A stretch of DNA of 17,294 nucleotides from an uncultured Burkholderiales bacterium (GTDB lineage Bacteria > Pseudomonadota > Gammaproteobacteria > Burkholderiales > Burkholderiaceae_C). Below are positions 7,325 to 14,344 of the stretch, in pieces; within the stretch, counting starts at the first letter, position 1, and every line of letters begins with the position of its first letter. The notes below the pieces were generated by a model. The model ran no database searches. It was not told the origin of the DNA and worked only from the letters and a program-made list of their open reading frames with translations. A program made the position numbers and the translations under genes. Location of the stretch: positions 1 through 17,294 of the forward strand of contig CALBSC010000034.1 in assembly GCA_937927685.1 (NCBI GenBank), read 5' to 3'.

Positions 7325-8620
7325 TCACAACGACGCAAACACCGCGTCTGCGGCGGCGATGGTGGCCTGAATATCCTCGGCGCTGTGCGCCGCGCTCACA
7401 AAACCCGCTTCATACAGGGCCGGAGCAATGTACACGCCGCGGTCCAGCAAGCCGTGGAACAACTTGTTGAAGCGCGGGCTGTCGCTCTTCATCACGCTGC
7501 TGTAGTTGTGCGGCAACTCGGGCAACAGGAAGAAGCCGAACATGCCGCCCTGGCAATCGGCGCTGAAGGGCACGCCGTGCTTGGCCGCTGCGGCCTTCAA
7601 TCCATCCACGAGTTCATGCGTGCTCTTTGAGAGTGCGTCCCAGAAACCGGGCTTGGCAATTTCACGCAGGGTGGCGAGGCCACAGGCCGTGGCCACCGGG
7701 TTGCCGCTCAGAGTTCCCGCCTGGTACACCGGCCCGAGCGGGGCGAGTTGCTCCATGATGGCACGGGGGCCGCCAAACGCTGCCAGCGGCATGCCGCCAC
7801 CAATCACCTTGCCCAGCACGGTGATGTCCGGACGGAAGCCCGGCAGGGCCTTGGCATACACGCTTTGCGCGCTGCCCAGCGCCACCCGAAAGCCCGTCAT
7901 CACTTCGTCGAACACCAGCAGCGCGCCGTGTTGCGTGCACAGTTCGCGACAGCGCTTCATGAAGGGCACGTCGGCCCGAACAAAGTTCATGTTGCCGGCA
8001 ATCGGCTCGATCATCAGGCAGGCGATGTCTGCACCGTGCAAGGCGAAGGCCTCTTCAAGCTGTTGAATGTTGTTGTACTCCAGCACCAGGGTGTCTTGCA
8101 CCACCTCGGCGGGCACGCCTGCACTGGTGGGGTTGCCAAAGGTGGCGAGACCCGAGCCGGCCTTGACGAGCAGGGCATCGGCGTGGCCGTGGTAGCAGCC
8201 TTCAAACTTGATCAGCTTGCGACGGCCGGTGGCACCGCGCGCCAGACGAATGGCGGTCATGGCAGCTTCAGTGCCCGAGCTCACCAGGCGCACCATGTCC
8301 ATCGACGGCACGTGTGAGAGGATGGCTTCGGCCAGCTCGATTTCACGCTCGGTGGGCGCGCCATAGGAAAAGCCTTCCAGGATGGCGCGCTGCACCGCGT
8401 CCAGCACCGCAGGGTGTCCATGGCCCAGGATCATCGGGCCCCAGGAGCCGATGTAGTCGATGTAACGCTGGCCGTTGGCATCCCAGAAGTAGGGCCCTTG
8501 CGCCCGGCTGATGAAGCGGGGCGTACCGCCCACGGCGCGGAAGGCCCGCACGGGTGAATTGACGCCACCAGGAATGACTTGGCGGGCGCGGTCGAACAGG
8601 GTTTGGTTGAGATCGGTCAT
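7325..8620 (-). CDS. hemL: Glutamate-1-semialdehyde 2,1-aminomutase
   Basis: This 431-residue PLP enzyme (fold type I, class III aminotransferase-like) converts glutamate-1-semialdehyde to 5-aminolevulinate, the C5 route into haem, in the cytoplasm. Diagnostic segments are IPGGVNSPVRAF (16-27), SSGTEAAMTAIRLAR (114-128), FEGCYHGHAD (139-148), FDEVMTGFR (237-245) and the PLP-lysine K271 in VLGKVIGGGMP. The full length agrees with the family (about 425-430). The gene lies 11 bases after the thiD-like gene on the same strand, so the two are probably co-transcribed. The base sequence before ATG 8620 has no clear Shine-Dalgarno motif. A repeat-based terminator follows the stop. Confidence 0.97.
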   Translation of the reverse strand: MTDLNQTLFDRARQVIPGGVNSPVRAFRAVGGTPRFISRAQGPYFWDANGQRYIDYIGSWGPMILGHGHPAVLDAVQRAILEGFSYGAPTEREIELAEAILSHVPSMDMVRLVSSGTEAAMTAIRLARGATGRRKLIKFEGCYHGHADALLVKAGSGLATFGNPTSAGVPAEVVQDTLVLEYNNIQQLEEAFALHGADIACLMIEPIAGNMNFVRADVPFMKRCRELCTQHGALLVFDEVMTGFRVALGSAQSVYAKALPGFRPDITVLGKVIGGGMPLAAFGGPRAIMEQLAPLGPVYQAGTLSGNPVATACGLATLREIAKPGFWDALSKSTHELVDGLKAAAAKHGVPFSADCQGGMFGFFLLPELPHNYSSVMKSDSPRFNKLFHGLLDRGVYIAPALYEAGFVSAAHSAEDIQATIAAADAVFASL

Positions 8621-8631
8621 AAGAACAGGGG

Positions 8632-9561
8632 TCAGTGTTTGGTTTCGTGACGCGGCAATGAGAAATCCTCGGCAGTGGCCGTCGCGTTGTCTTCGTCGAC
8701 GGGCTCGGCAGGGTCGTCATCTTGAGGGGCCCAGAACAGCCGGTCGGCGATCACATGGCCCATACCGGGTCGAAAGCCGCCGTTCAGGCTGTGGTCGAGG
8801 TAGGTCAGGGCTTCAGTGGTGGCGACTTGCAGGTCCGTTCCTGAAGCCAGCAAACCGGCCAATGCGGCGCTCAGCGTATCGCCAGCGCCCGCGAACACAG
8901 CGTCAAAGCGCTCCACCCGTTCGGACAGCAACACGCTGTTGGGCGCGGCCAGTACGTTGTCGATGAACTGATCGGGCGTGCTGATGCCCGTCACCAGGGT
9001 GTAGGGCGTGCCTTTTTCGGCCGCAGCCCGGGCAATCTCGCGTGCGCTCGGGGGCTTCTCGCTGCTCCAGTCAGGCAGTAGCCAGCGCCACAAGGTGTTG
9101 TGATTGCCCACCAGCAAGGTGGTCTGAGGCAACATGAGTTCGCGGAAGGCGTCCAGGTAGTTGTCGATCTCGCCCTCTTGCCACCAGGCCAGGTTGGGCA
9201 TGTAGGCCACCACTGGCACGTCGGCATAGTCGGCGGTGATTTCGGCGATGGTGCTGAGGGTTTCGGGGGTGCCGCAAAATCCCACCTTGATGACTTGCAC
9301 GCTCAGGTCTTCCAGCACCGCACGGGCCTGTTCTGCCACCGCCTCCTCGTCCAGGGCGATGTGGTCGAAAATTTCGGCGGTATCACGGATGTACACCCCG
9401 GTGACGATGGGCAGGGGGTGCGAGCCAACCGAGGCGATGGTGAGTGCGTCGCCCGTGACGCCGCCAGCACCGCTGGGGTCACTGGCATTGAAGACGAGGA
9501 TGCAAGCCGGAACGGCATCTTCGCTGTCAAGGGAGTTGTCGGTCTCGTGGGCCATGGTCAT
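8632..9561 (-). CDS. thiD: ThiD-like ribokinase-family kinase (annotated family: hydroxymethylpyrimidine/phosphomethylpyrimidine kinase)
   Basis: This 309-residue protein aligns by eye with ThiD: NASDPSGAGGVTGDALTI (25-42) matches the substrate/ATP-binding start of HMP kinases, followed by IKVGFCGTP (91-99) and GAGDTLSAALAG (225-236). ThiD phosphorylates 4-amino-5-hydroxymethyl-2-methylpyrimidine and its monophosphate for thiamine synthesis. Two features differ from typical ThiD. The catalytic loop reads GAGDT, with aspartate 228, where ThiD normally has GTGCT with cysteine; and the usual DPVM substrate segment is replaced by VVAYMPNLAWW (117-127). An acidic tail (about 280-300) is added. Start codons at 9561 and 9555 are both possible. 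The gene is divergent from rubredoxin and probably co-transcribed with hemL. Family membership is solid; the exact substrate is less sure. Confidence 0.75.
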   Translation of the reverse strand: MTMAHETDNSLDSEDAVPACILVFNASDPSGAGGVTGDALTIASVGSHPLPIVTGVYIRDTAEIFDHIALDEEAVAEQARAVLEDLSVQVIKVGFCGTPETLSTIAEITADYADVPVVAYMPNLAWWQEGEIDNYLDAFRELMLPQTTLLVGNHNTLWRWLLPDWSSEKPPSAREIARAAAEKGTPYTLVTGISTPDQFIDNVLAAPNSVLLSERVERFDAVFAGAGDTLSAALAGLLASGTDLQVATTEALTYLDHSLNGGFRPGMGHVIADRLFWAPQDDDPAEPVDEDNATATAEDFSLPRHETKH

Positions 9562-9564
9562 CGA

Positions 9565-9570
9565 TACAAT
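9565..9570 (+). promoter_or_regulatory. Candidate -10 element for the rubredoxin gene
   Basis: TACAAT (9565-9570), followed by CGG, lies 60 bases before the rubredoxin GTG start and directly upstream of the divergent thiD-like start. No good -35 box is seen at normal spacing. It predicts transcription from about 9577, giving a leader of roughly 54 bases. Confidence 0.4.
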
Positions 9571-9576
9571 CGGGTC

Positions 9577-9606
9577 ATTCTATGCCAGCCCCTCCCGGAC
9601 TGTCGG
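9577..9606 (-). promoter_or_regulatory. Candidate promoter of the thiD-like/hemL operon
   Basis: On the minus strand, CCGACA (9606-9601), 18 bases, then TAGAAT (9582-9577) resemble a sigma-70 promoter, with GACA retained from the -35 consensus and a good -10. The predicted start lies around 9570, some 9-15 bases before the first ATG choices. It overlaps the rubredoxin promoter region, so the two divergent units could influence each other. Confidence 0.45.
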
Positions 9607-9630
9607 TCCGGATTGACACGAAAGATAACT

Positions 9631-9795
9631 GTGAAAACCTGGATGTGCCTGATTTGCGGATGGATCTATGACGAAGAGGCTGGCGCGCCTGATGAGGGGA
9701 TTCCACCCGGCACCCCCTGGGAGCAAGTGCCCATGAACTGGACCTGCCCCGAGTGCGGTGCGCGCAAGGAAGACTTCGAGATGGTGCCGGTCTGA
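9631..9795 (+). CDS. Rubredoxin
   Basis: This 54-residue iron protein has the two CxxC knuckles that bind one iron: C6-L-I-C9 in MCLICGWIYDEEAG and C39-P-E-C42 in WTCPECGARKEDFE. The aromatic core residues (W4, Y13, W30, W37) and the segment PDEGIPPGTPWEQVP are typical. The length equals that of small rubredoxins. It is a cytoplasmic one-electron carrier; partners in betaproteobacteria are poorly defined, and no rubredoxin reductase or alkane hydroxylase gene is adjacent. The start is taken as GTG 9631, with a weak GAAAG (9620-9624) six bases upstream, because it places the protein start at the usual MKTW-type N-terminus. The gene is divergent from thiD-hemL. Confidence 0.95.
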   Translation: MKTWMCLICGWIYDEEAGAPDEGIPPGTPWEQVPMNWTCPECGARKEDFEMVPV

Positions 9796-9832
9796 GCGTT
9801 CACCCTTCGACCCCGTCATCACTGAATCCCGC

Positions 9833-10282
9833 ATGATTCCCGACTCCCGTCGCCTGGACCTGGAGCGTGAGTTGCTGCTGGCCCTGCAACAGGGGGCGGG
9901 CACGCCGGCGCAGCGTCTCATGGCGCCCGGGGTCCAGGAGGCGTTGCAGCAACTCTTCCTGGATCAATCCGATGCCGTGTTGCAGCCCTTGCTGGGCGAG
10001 CTCTCGGCCTGGCAGGCCGGGCAGCGCCCGGGCCCCAGCGCCGCGGTGCTGGGCAGCGTGAAACGCCTCAGCGGTCTGGCACAGGATCATCGACTGGACG
10101 CCATCCGGCAGCTCTGTGATGCCCTTCACCACGCCCTGACCACCGCCACCATGTCGCCCCATGCCGACTCAGCTGCCGATTGCCAACAGGGTGCCGAGGA
10201 ACTGGCACGCTTGCTGTTTCTCTATGCTGCCGGCCAACGGCGCGAGGCCTCGGCCGACGTATTGGCGCGTCTGCAGCGCTGA
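9833..10282 (+). CDS. Unrecognised 149-residue protein
   Basis: I do not recognise this family. The predicted protein is soluble, has no signal peptide or membrane segment, and looks mainly helical, rich in Leu, Ala and Gln (for example LERELLLALQQG near the start and EELARLLFLYAAGQRREA near the end). One cysteine and several histidines (HHALTTATM) show no metal-site pattern. ATG 9833 is chosen because earlier in-frame starts lie inside the rubredoxin gene; no clear Shine-Dalgarno sequence precedes it, so translation may depend on the rubredoxin transcript. It begins 38 bases after rubredoxin and ends convergent with the photolyase gene. Codon use resembles that of its neighbours, and no comparable competing frame exists on the other strand, supporting a real gene. 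Confidence 0.6.
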   Translation: MIPDSRRLDLERELLLALQQGAGTPAQRLMAPGVQEALQQLFLDQSDAVLQPLLGELSAWQAGQRPGPSAAVLGSVKRLSGLAQDHRLDAIRQLCDALHHALTTATMSPHADSAADCQQGAEELARLLFLYAAGQRREASADVLARLQR

Positions 10283-10291
10283 GCAACAAGC

Positions 10292-10314
10292 GACGATCTG
10301 GGTCCGAGGTCGTC
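10292..10314. terminator. Possible hairpin terminator between convergent genes
   Basis: GACGATCT (10292-10299) and AGGTCGTC (10307-10314) can pair over eight positions with one G-T wobble and a seven-base loop. It sits in the 39-base gap between the unknown ORF and the photolyase gene. No T tract follows on either strand, so it is only a weak candidate terminator. Confidence 0.3.
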
Positions 10315-10321
10315 AGCGCCC

Positions 10322-11812
10322 TCAGGTTGCCCCGTCGGATTTTTTGACCACCGCATAGCGCGCCAGCGTGGCGGCCCGTGCCTCGGCGTGGTCCACGATC
10401 GGGGTCGGGTAATCGCGTCCCAATGTCACCCCCGCTGCCGCCAGATCCACCGGGCGTGCCAGCCAGGGCGCGTGCACCGCTGCATCGGGCAGGCGCTCGA
10501 GTTGTGGCAGGTAGCGCCGGATGAATGCGCCCTTGGGGTCAAACTTCTCGCTCTGGCTCACCGGGTTGAAGATGCGGAAATAGGGCTGGGCGTCACAGCC
10601 GCTGGAACTGGCCCACTGCCAGCCGCCATTGTTGGCGGCGAGGTCGAAATCGTTCAGGTGCAGGGCAAAGAAGGCCTCGCCCCAGCGCCAGTCAATGCCG
10701 AGGTCTTTCACCAGGAAGCTGGCCACCACCATGCGCAAGCGGTTGTGCATGTAGCCGGTTTGCAGCAACTGCAACATGGCTGCGTCCACCAGGGGGTAGC
10801 CCGTGCGTCCCTCGCACCAGGCCTGGAACAGGGCTTTGGCGCGCGCGCCTTTTTCCCATGCGATGGCGTCGTACTCGGGCTTGAACGCGCGCTCCACCAC
10901 GTGCGGGTGGTGATGCAGGATCTGGTGGTAGAAGTCGCGCCAGATGAGTTCGGCCAACCAGATCTGGGCCCCCGCGTCGCCGCGCGCCTGGCGTTGCCAG
11001 GCGGCCAGGGCCAGTTCCCGGATGGAGATGGTGCCAAACCGCAGGTGAACGCTCAGGTAGCTGGGTCCCTTTTTGGAGGGGAAGTCGCGTGTCTCGTGGT
11101 AGCGGTCCATGCGGGTGGTGAAGTCCTCAAAGAGGGCCCGTCCGCCCGGACTGCCGGTGGATATATGCAGTTCGCCCAGGTTGGTGGGCTCAAACCCGAT
11201 GTCCTGCAGGCTGGGAATGCCCTGGCTAAAGCCCTCGGGGCGCGGGGCCAGGGCGCGCACGAACCGGCCCACCGGGTGGGCTTGCAGGTCGGCTTCACGC
11301 ACCTGCTTGAGCCACATGTTTTTGTAGGGGGTGAAGACGCCATAGGGCCGGCCAGCCTGTGTCATCACCTCGCTGCGCTCAAACACCACATGGTCCTTGA
11401 AGGTCTCGAAGCTGATGCCGAGTTCGGCCAGGCGCCCCCGCACCTGATGGTCGCGAGCCAGGGCCTGGGGTTCGTCATCGTGGTTGGCATACACCGCCTG
11501 CACGCCCAGTGCCTGGGCCAGGCGGGCGATTTCCTCGACCGCTGTGCCGTGGCGTACGATCAGGCCAGCCCCGGGTTGGGCGCCCAGGGCATGCAGCTCG
11601 GCATCCAGCGCCACCAGCGATTCGCGGATGAACTCCACCCGCCGGTCAGCCCGGGGCAAGGGCGACAGAATGTCGCGGTCAAACACAAACACCGAATGCA
11701 CCTGGGCGCAACGGGACAGCGCCTGGTAGAGCGCGTGGTTATCGTGGGCGCGCAGATCGCGGCGGAACCACATCAGGCCCTTGGCCAGGTTCGGTGTGTG
11801 AGGGGGGGACAT
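10322..11812 (-). CDS. phrB: Deoxyribodipyrimidine photolyase (class I CPD photolyase)
   Basis: This 496-residue flavoprotein repairs UV-induced cyclobutane pyrimidine dimers using light. The N-terminal antenna-binding alpha/beta domain begins LMWFRRDLRAHDN (about 13-25) and includes FVFDRDIL. The C-terminal FAD domain carries WRDFYHQIL, GRTGYPLVDAAMLQL, GYMHNRLRMVVASFLVKDL and the flavin/DNA-contact segment WRWGEAFFALHLNDFDLAANNGGWQW. Length is close to E. coli PhrB (472). The start ATG 11812 has AAGGG six to seven bases upstream on the minus strand; an in-frame ATG 20 codons earlier would lie inside yqgE and is less likely. It is divergent from yqgE with only 21 bases between start codons. 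Confidence 0.95.
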   Translation of the reverse strand: MSPPHTPNLAKGLMWFRRDLRAHDNHALYQALSRCAQVHSVFVFDRDILSPLPRADRRVEFIRESLVALDAELHALGAQPGAGLIVRHGTAVEEIARLAQALGVQAVYANHDDEPQALARDHQVRGRLAELGISFETFKDHVVFERSEVMTQAGRPYGVFTPYKNMWLKQVREADLQAHPVGRFVRALAPRPEGFSQGIPSLQDIGFEPTNLGELHISTGSPGGRALFEDFTTRMDRYHETRDFPSKKGPSYLSVHLRFGTISIRELALAAWQRQARGDAGAQIWLAELIWRDFYHQILHHHPHVVERAFKPEYDAIAWEKGARAKALFQAWCEGRTGYPLVDAAMLQLLQTGYMHNRLRMVVASFLVKDLGIDWRWGEAFFALHLNDFDLAANNGGWQWASSSGCDAQPYFRIFNPVSQSEKFDPKGAFIRRYLPQLERLPDAAVHAPWLARPVDLAAAGVTLGRDYPTPIVDHAEARAATLARYAVVKKSDGAT

Positions 11813-11821
11813 GTTCGCCCT

Positions 11822-11827
11822 TAAAAT
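11822..11827 (+). promoter_or_regulatory. Candidate -10 element of the yqgE-pyr operon, predicting a leaderless mRNA
   Basis: TAAAAT (11822-11827), followed by CGC, ends seven bases before the A of the yqgE ATG (11834), exactly where transcription would begin. No Shine-Dalgarno sequence is present before this ATG. A leaderless transcript is therefore likely if this box is used. No strong -35 hexamer is visible at 16-18 bases upstream. The box overlaps the ribosome-binding site of the divergent photolyase gene. Confidence 0.4.
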
Positions 11828-11833
11828 CGCTGC

Positions 11834-12433
11834 ATGAGCTCTGATTCTGCCTCCGTCAACCTGACGCATCATTTTTTGATCGCAATGCCCGGGTTGTCGG
11901 ATGAGTCATTCTCCCGCAGTGTGGTGTACCTGTGTGAGCACAGCGATCGCGGGGCGCTGGGGCTGGTGATCAACAAGCCCAGTGACATGACCCTCAAGAG
12001 CCTGTTCGACAAAGTGGATCTGCCGTTGCGTCGGGATGACCTCTCCCAGGTGCCGGTGTTCCAGGGTGGCCCTGTGCACACCGAGCGCGGTTTTGTGCTG
12101 CACGAGTCGCTCAAGCCCGAAGACGATACCTCCAACGAATCCGTCTACGCCTCCACCATGACCATCCCCGGGGGGCTGGAGATGACCACCTCGCGCGATG
12201 TGCTCGAAGCCCTCTCCACCGGGGCGGGACCGCGCCGCGTGCTGGTCTCGCTGGGCTATGCGGCCTGGGGGCAGGGGCAGCTTGAATCCGAAATTGCCGA
12301 GAACAGCTGGCTCACGGTGCAGGCCGACCCGCTGGTCATCTTCGACACCCCCATTGAACAGCGTTATGACCGCGCGCTTTCCTTGCTGGGGCTGCAGTCA
12401 TGGATGCTCTCACCCGATGCGGGGCATGCATGA
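11834..12433 (+). CDS. yqgE: YqgE/AlgH family protein (UPF0301)
   Basis: This 199-residue cytoplasmic protein carries the family hallmarks LTHHFLIAMPGLSDESFSRSVVYLCEH (near residues 9-35), GALGLVINKP (about 38-47), VFQGGPVHTERGFVLH (about 74-89) and SLGYAAWGQGQLESEI. Biochemical function is unresolved; the Pseudomonas homologue AlgH has been linked to alginate control. Length is a little above E. coli YqgE (187). The stop overlaps the start of ruvX by ATGA, an arrangement shared by many proteobacteria, which suggests translational coupling. It heads the operon that continues into pyrR-pyrB-pyrC'. The start is preceded directly by a -10-like box rather than a ribosome-binding site. Confidence 0.95.
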   Translation: MSSDSASVNLTHHFLIAMPGLSDESFSRSVVYLCEHSDRGALGLVINKPSDMTLKSLFDKVDLPLRRDDLSQVPVFQGGPVHTERGFVLHESLKPEDDTSNESVYASTMTIPGGLEMTTSRDVLEALSTGAGPRRVLVSLGYAAWGQGQLESEIAENSWLTVQADPLVIFDTPIEQRYDRALSLLGLQSWMLSPDAGHA

Positions 12434-12855
12434 GCGCAGCAGGTCAGGCCATGAACACGGCGCGGCCTGAAACCTTTTTGGCGTTTGATGTGGGCCGCAA
12501 GCGCACGGGCGTGGCTTACGCCAGCCGTTTCCTCGGTCGCGCCGAACCGCAGGGCTCCATCCAGGCCGAAGGGGACCGCCGTTGGCCGCTGGTGGCGCGC
12601 CACATTGACACCTGGCAACCGCATGCGCTGGTGGTGGGCGTGCCGTTTCACCCCGATGGTGCCGAACACGACAACACCCGATTTGCCCGCCGCTTTGCAC
12701 GCGAGTTGCGCCAGCGCTTCGCGTTGCCCGTGTTTGAAGTGGATGAGCGCTACAGCACCACCGAAGCCCTGGCCCAGGGGGCCAAGGACGCCGATGCGGC
12801 CTCGGCCTGCATCATCCTGGAACAATTCCTGCGCAATGACGTTGCCACTCCATGA
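12430..12855 (+). CDS. ruvX: RuvX/YqgF RNase H-fold nuclease (putative Holliday junction resolvase, pre-16S rRNA processing)
   Basis: This 141-residue protein has the four YqgF motifs: FLAFDVGRKRTGVAY (catalytic aspartate near the start), VVGVPFHPDGAEH, FEVDERYSTTEA and KDADAASACIILEQFL (C-terminal acidic pair). YqgF is an RNase H-like enzyme implicated in 5' maturation of 16S rRNA and, by fold, in Holliday junction resolution. ATG 12430, overlapping the yqgE stop, is preferred; ATG 12451 would give 134 residues and also keep all motifs. The next gene, pyrR, begins seven bases after its stop. Length agrees with E. coli YqgF (138). Confidence 0.95.
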   Translation: MSAAGQAMNTARPETFLAFDVGRKRTGVAYASRFLGRAEPQGSIQAEGDRRWPLVARHIDTWQPHALVVGVPFHPDGAEHDNTRFARRFARELRQRFALPVFEVDERYSTTEALAQGAKDADAASACIILEQFLRNDVATP

Positions 12856-12862
12856 GGACACC

Positions 12863-13363
12863 ATGAACACCGGATCCCTGGCCCTTGATGCCGAAGCCCT
12901 CTACCTGGAACTGCGACGCGGGGTGCAGTCGTTGCTGACGGCGCACACCCGCCTCGTGGGGGTGACCTCGGGCGGCGCCTGGCTGGCCGAACGGCTGCAG
13001 CGCGACTTGAAGTTGCCTGGCGAGGCCGGCGCCATTTCGTCTTCCATGCACCGCGACGACTTTGACCGTCGCGGTCTCGCCAAGAGCGAGCAAACACGCT
13101 TGCCGTTTCCGGTGGAAGACGCGCACGTACTGCTGCTTGATGACGTGCTCTACACCGGCCGCACCTTGCGCGCCGTGTTGAACGAATTGTTCGATTACGG
13201 CCGCCCGGCCAGCGTGCAACTGGCCGTGCTGGTGGACCGTGGCGGACGCGAACTGCCAGTGCAGGCGGATTTCGCTGCCGCACGCGTGGCGCTACCGGGG
13301 ACGCAATCGCTCGCCCTGGCGCGTGACGACCAAGGCCGCTTTCAATTTTCCCTGGAGTCCTGA
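12863..13363 (+). CDS. pyrR: PyrR: pyrimidine operon regulator / uracil phosphoribosyltransferase
   Basis: This 166-residue type I phosphoribosyltransferase has the PRPP-binding loop VLLLDDVLYTGRTLRA (89-104), the flexible-loop region SSSMHRDDFDRRG (59-71) and DRGGRELPVQADF (125-137), which is typical of PyrR. In Firmicutes PyrR binds UMP and pyr mRNA to cause attenuation; in Pseudomonas a PyrR located before pyrB has been reported to regulate pyrimidine genes. Start ATG 12863 has GAGGA (12855-12859) close upstream, overlapping the ruvX stop. pyrB begins two bases after its stop. No attenuator fits in these small gaps, so any RNA-level control must act elsewhere. Confidence 0.93.
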   Translation: MNTGSLALDAEALYLELRRGVQSLLTAHTRLVGVTSGGAWLAERLQRDLKLPGEAGAISSSMHRDDFDRRGLAKSEQTRLPFPVEDAHVLLLDDVLYTGRTLRAVLNELFDYGRPASVQLAVLVDRGGRELPVQADFAAARVALPGTQSLALARDDQGRFQFSLES

Positions 13364-13365
13364 AG

Positions 13366-14328
13366 GTGCTGTACAAACGCAACCCCCAGCTCAACCGCCA
13401 CGGCGAGTTGATCCATTTGCTGTCCACCGAGGGACTGTCGCGAGACATCCTCACGCACATCCTGGACACGGCCTCGCAGTTTGTGTCGGTGAGCGACCGC
13501 GAAGTCAAGAAGGTGCCCCTACTGCGCGGCAAAAGCGTGTTCAACCTGTTCTTTGAAAACAGCACCCGCACCCGAACCACTTTTGAGATTGCCGCCAAGC
13601 GCCTGAGCGCCGATGTGATCAACCTCGACATCGCGCGTTCCTCGGCCAGCAAGGGCGAGTCCTTGCTCGACACCATCGCCAACCTGAGTGCCATGGCCGC
13701 CGATCTGTTTGTGGTGCGCCACAGTGAATCGGGTGCGCCCTACCTGATCGCCCAGCATGTGGCGCCGCATGTGCACGTCATCAACGCGGGTGATGGTCGC
13801 CACGCCCACCCCACCCAGGGCTTGCTGGACATGTACACCATCCGGCACTACAAGAAAGACTTCTCCAACCTGACCGTGGCCATCGTGGGTGATGTGCTGC
13901 ACTCGCGGGTGGCGCGCTCCGACATCCATGCGCTCACAACCCTGGGTTGTGCCGAGGTGCGCGTGGTGGGCCCCAAGACGCTGGTGCCCGCCGACCTCTC
14001 GCACATGGGGGTGCGTGTTTTTCACACGCTGGAGGAGGGCATCAAGGGGTGTGACGTGGTGATCATGCTGCGCCTGCAAAACGAGCGCATGAGCGGCGCG
14101 CTGTTGCCGTCCAGCCAGGAGTATTTCAAAGGCTTCGGGCTCACGCCGGAGAAACTGCAACTGGCCAAACCCGATGCCATCGTGATGCACCCCGGACCGA
14201 TCAACCGCGGCGTGGAAATTGACTCTGCGGTGGTCGACGGCACTCAAAGCGTGATCCTGCCCCAGGTCACCTTCGGGATCGCCGTGCGCATGGCGGTGAT
14301 GTCCATCGTCGCCGGCAACGAGGCATGA
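13366..14328 (+). CDS. pyrB: Aspartate carbamoyltransferase catalytic subunit
   Basis: This 320-residue enzyme joins carbamoyl phosphate and aspartate to N-carbamoylaspartate, the committed pyrimidine step. Key sites are the carbamoyl-phosphate loop STRTRTTFE (66-74), the mobile-loop SSASKGES (92-99), HPTQGLLDMYTI (148-159), the aspartate-site region MLRLQNERM (234-242) and HPGPINRG (275-282). The start is GTG 13366, with GGAG (13354-13357) eight bases upstream. No pyrI-type regulatory gene is seen. The following gene encodes a degenerate dihydroorotase, as in Pseudomonas, where the two proteins form a dodecameric class A ATCase. Unlike the Pseudomonas protein (about 334 residues), no long N-terminal extension is evident here. 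Confidence 0.97.
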   Translation: MLYKRNPQLNRHGELIHLLSTEGLSRDILTHILDTASQFVSVSDREVKKVPLLRGKSVFNLFFENSTRTRTTFEIAAKRLSADVINLDIARSSASKGESLLDTIANLSAMAADLFVVRHSESGAPYLIAQHVAPHVHVINAGDGRHAHPTQGLLDMYTIRHYKKDFSNLTVAIVGDVLHSRVARSDIHALTTLGCAEVRVVGPKTLVPADLSHMGVRVFHTLEEGIKGCDVVIMLRLQNERMSGALLPSSQEYFKGFGLTPEKLQLAKPDAIVMHPGPINRGVEIDSAVVDGTQSVILPQVTFGIAVRMAVMSIVAGNEA

Positions 14329-14344
14329 AGCAGAAAGACTTCCG

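Noticed and set aside
9100..9795. 231-codon plus-strand frame ending in rubredoxin, suggesting a fusion protein
   Set aside because: The upstream part is antisense to the thiD-like gene. The rubredoxin has its own GTG start with family-typical N-terminus and length.
10388..11824. Long open frame of 478 codons on the plus strand
   Set aside because: It lies fully antisense to the photolyase gene, whose motifs are unmistakable. Its translation is low-complexity and typical of a GC-rich mirror frame.
12834..12862. PyrR-type attenuator before pyrR or pyrB
   Set aside because: The intergenic gaps are 7 and 2 bases and no terminator hairpin is present.
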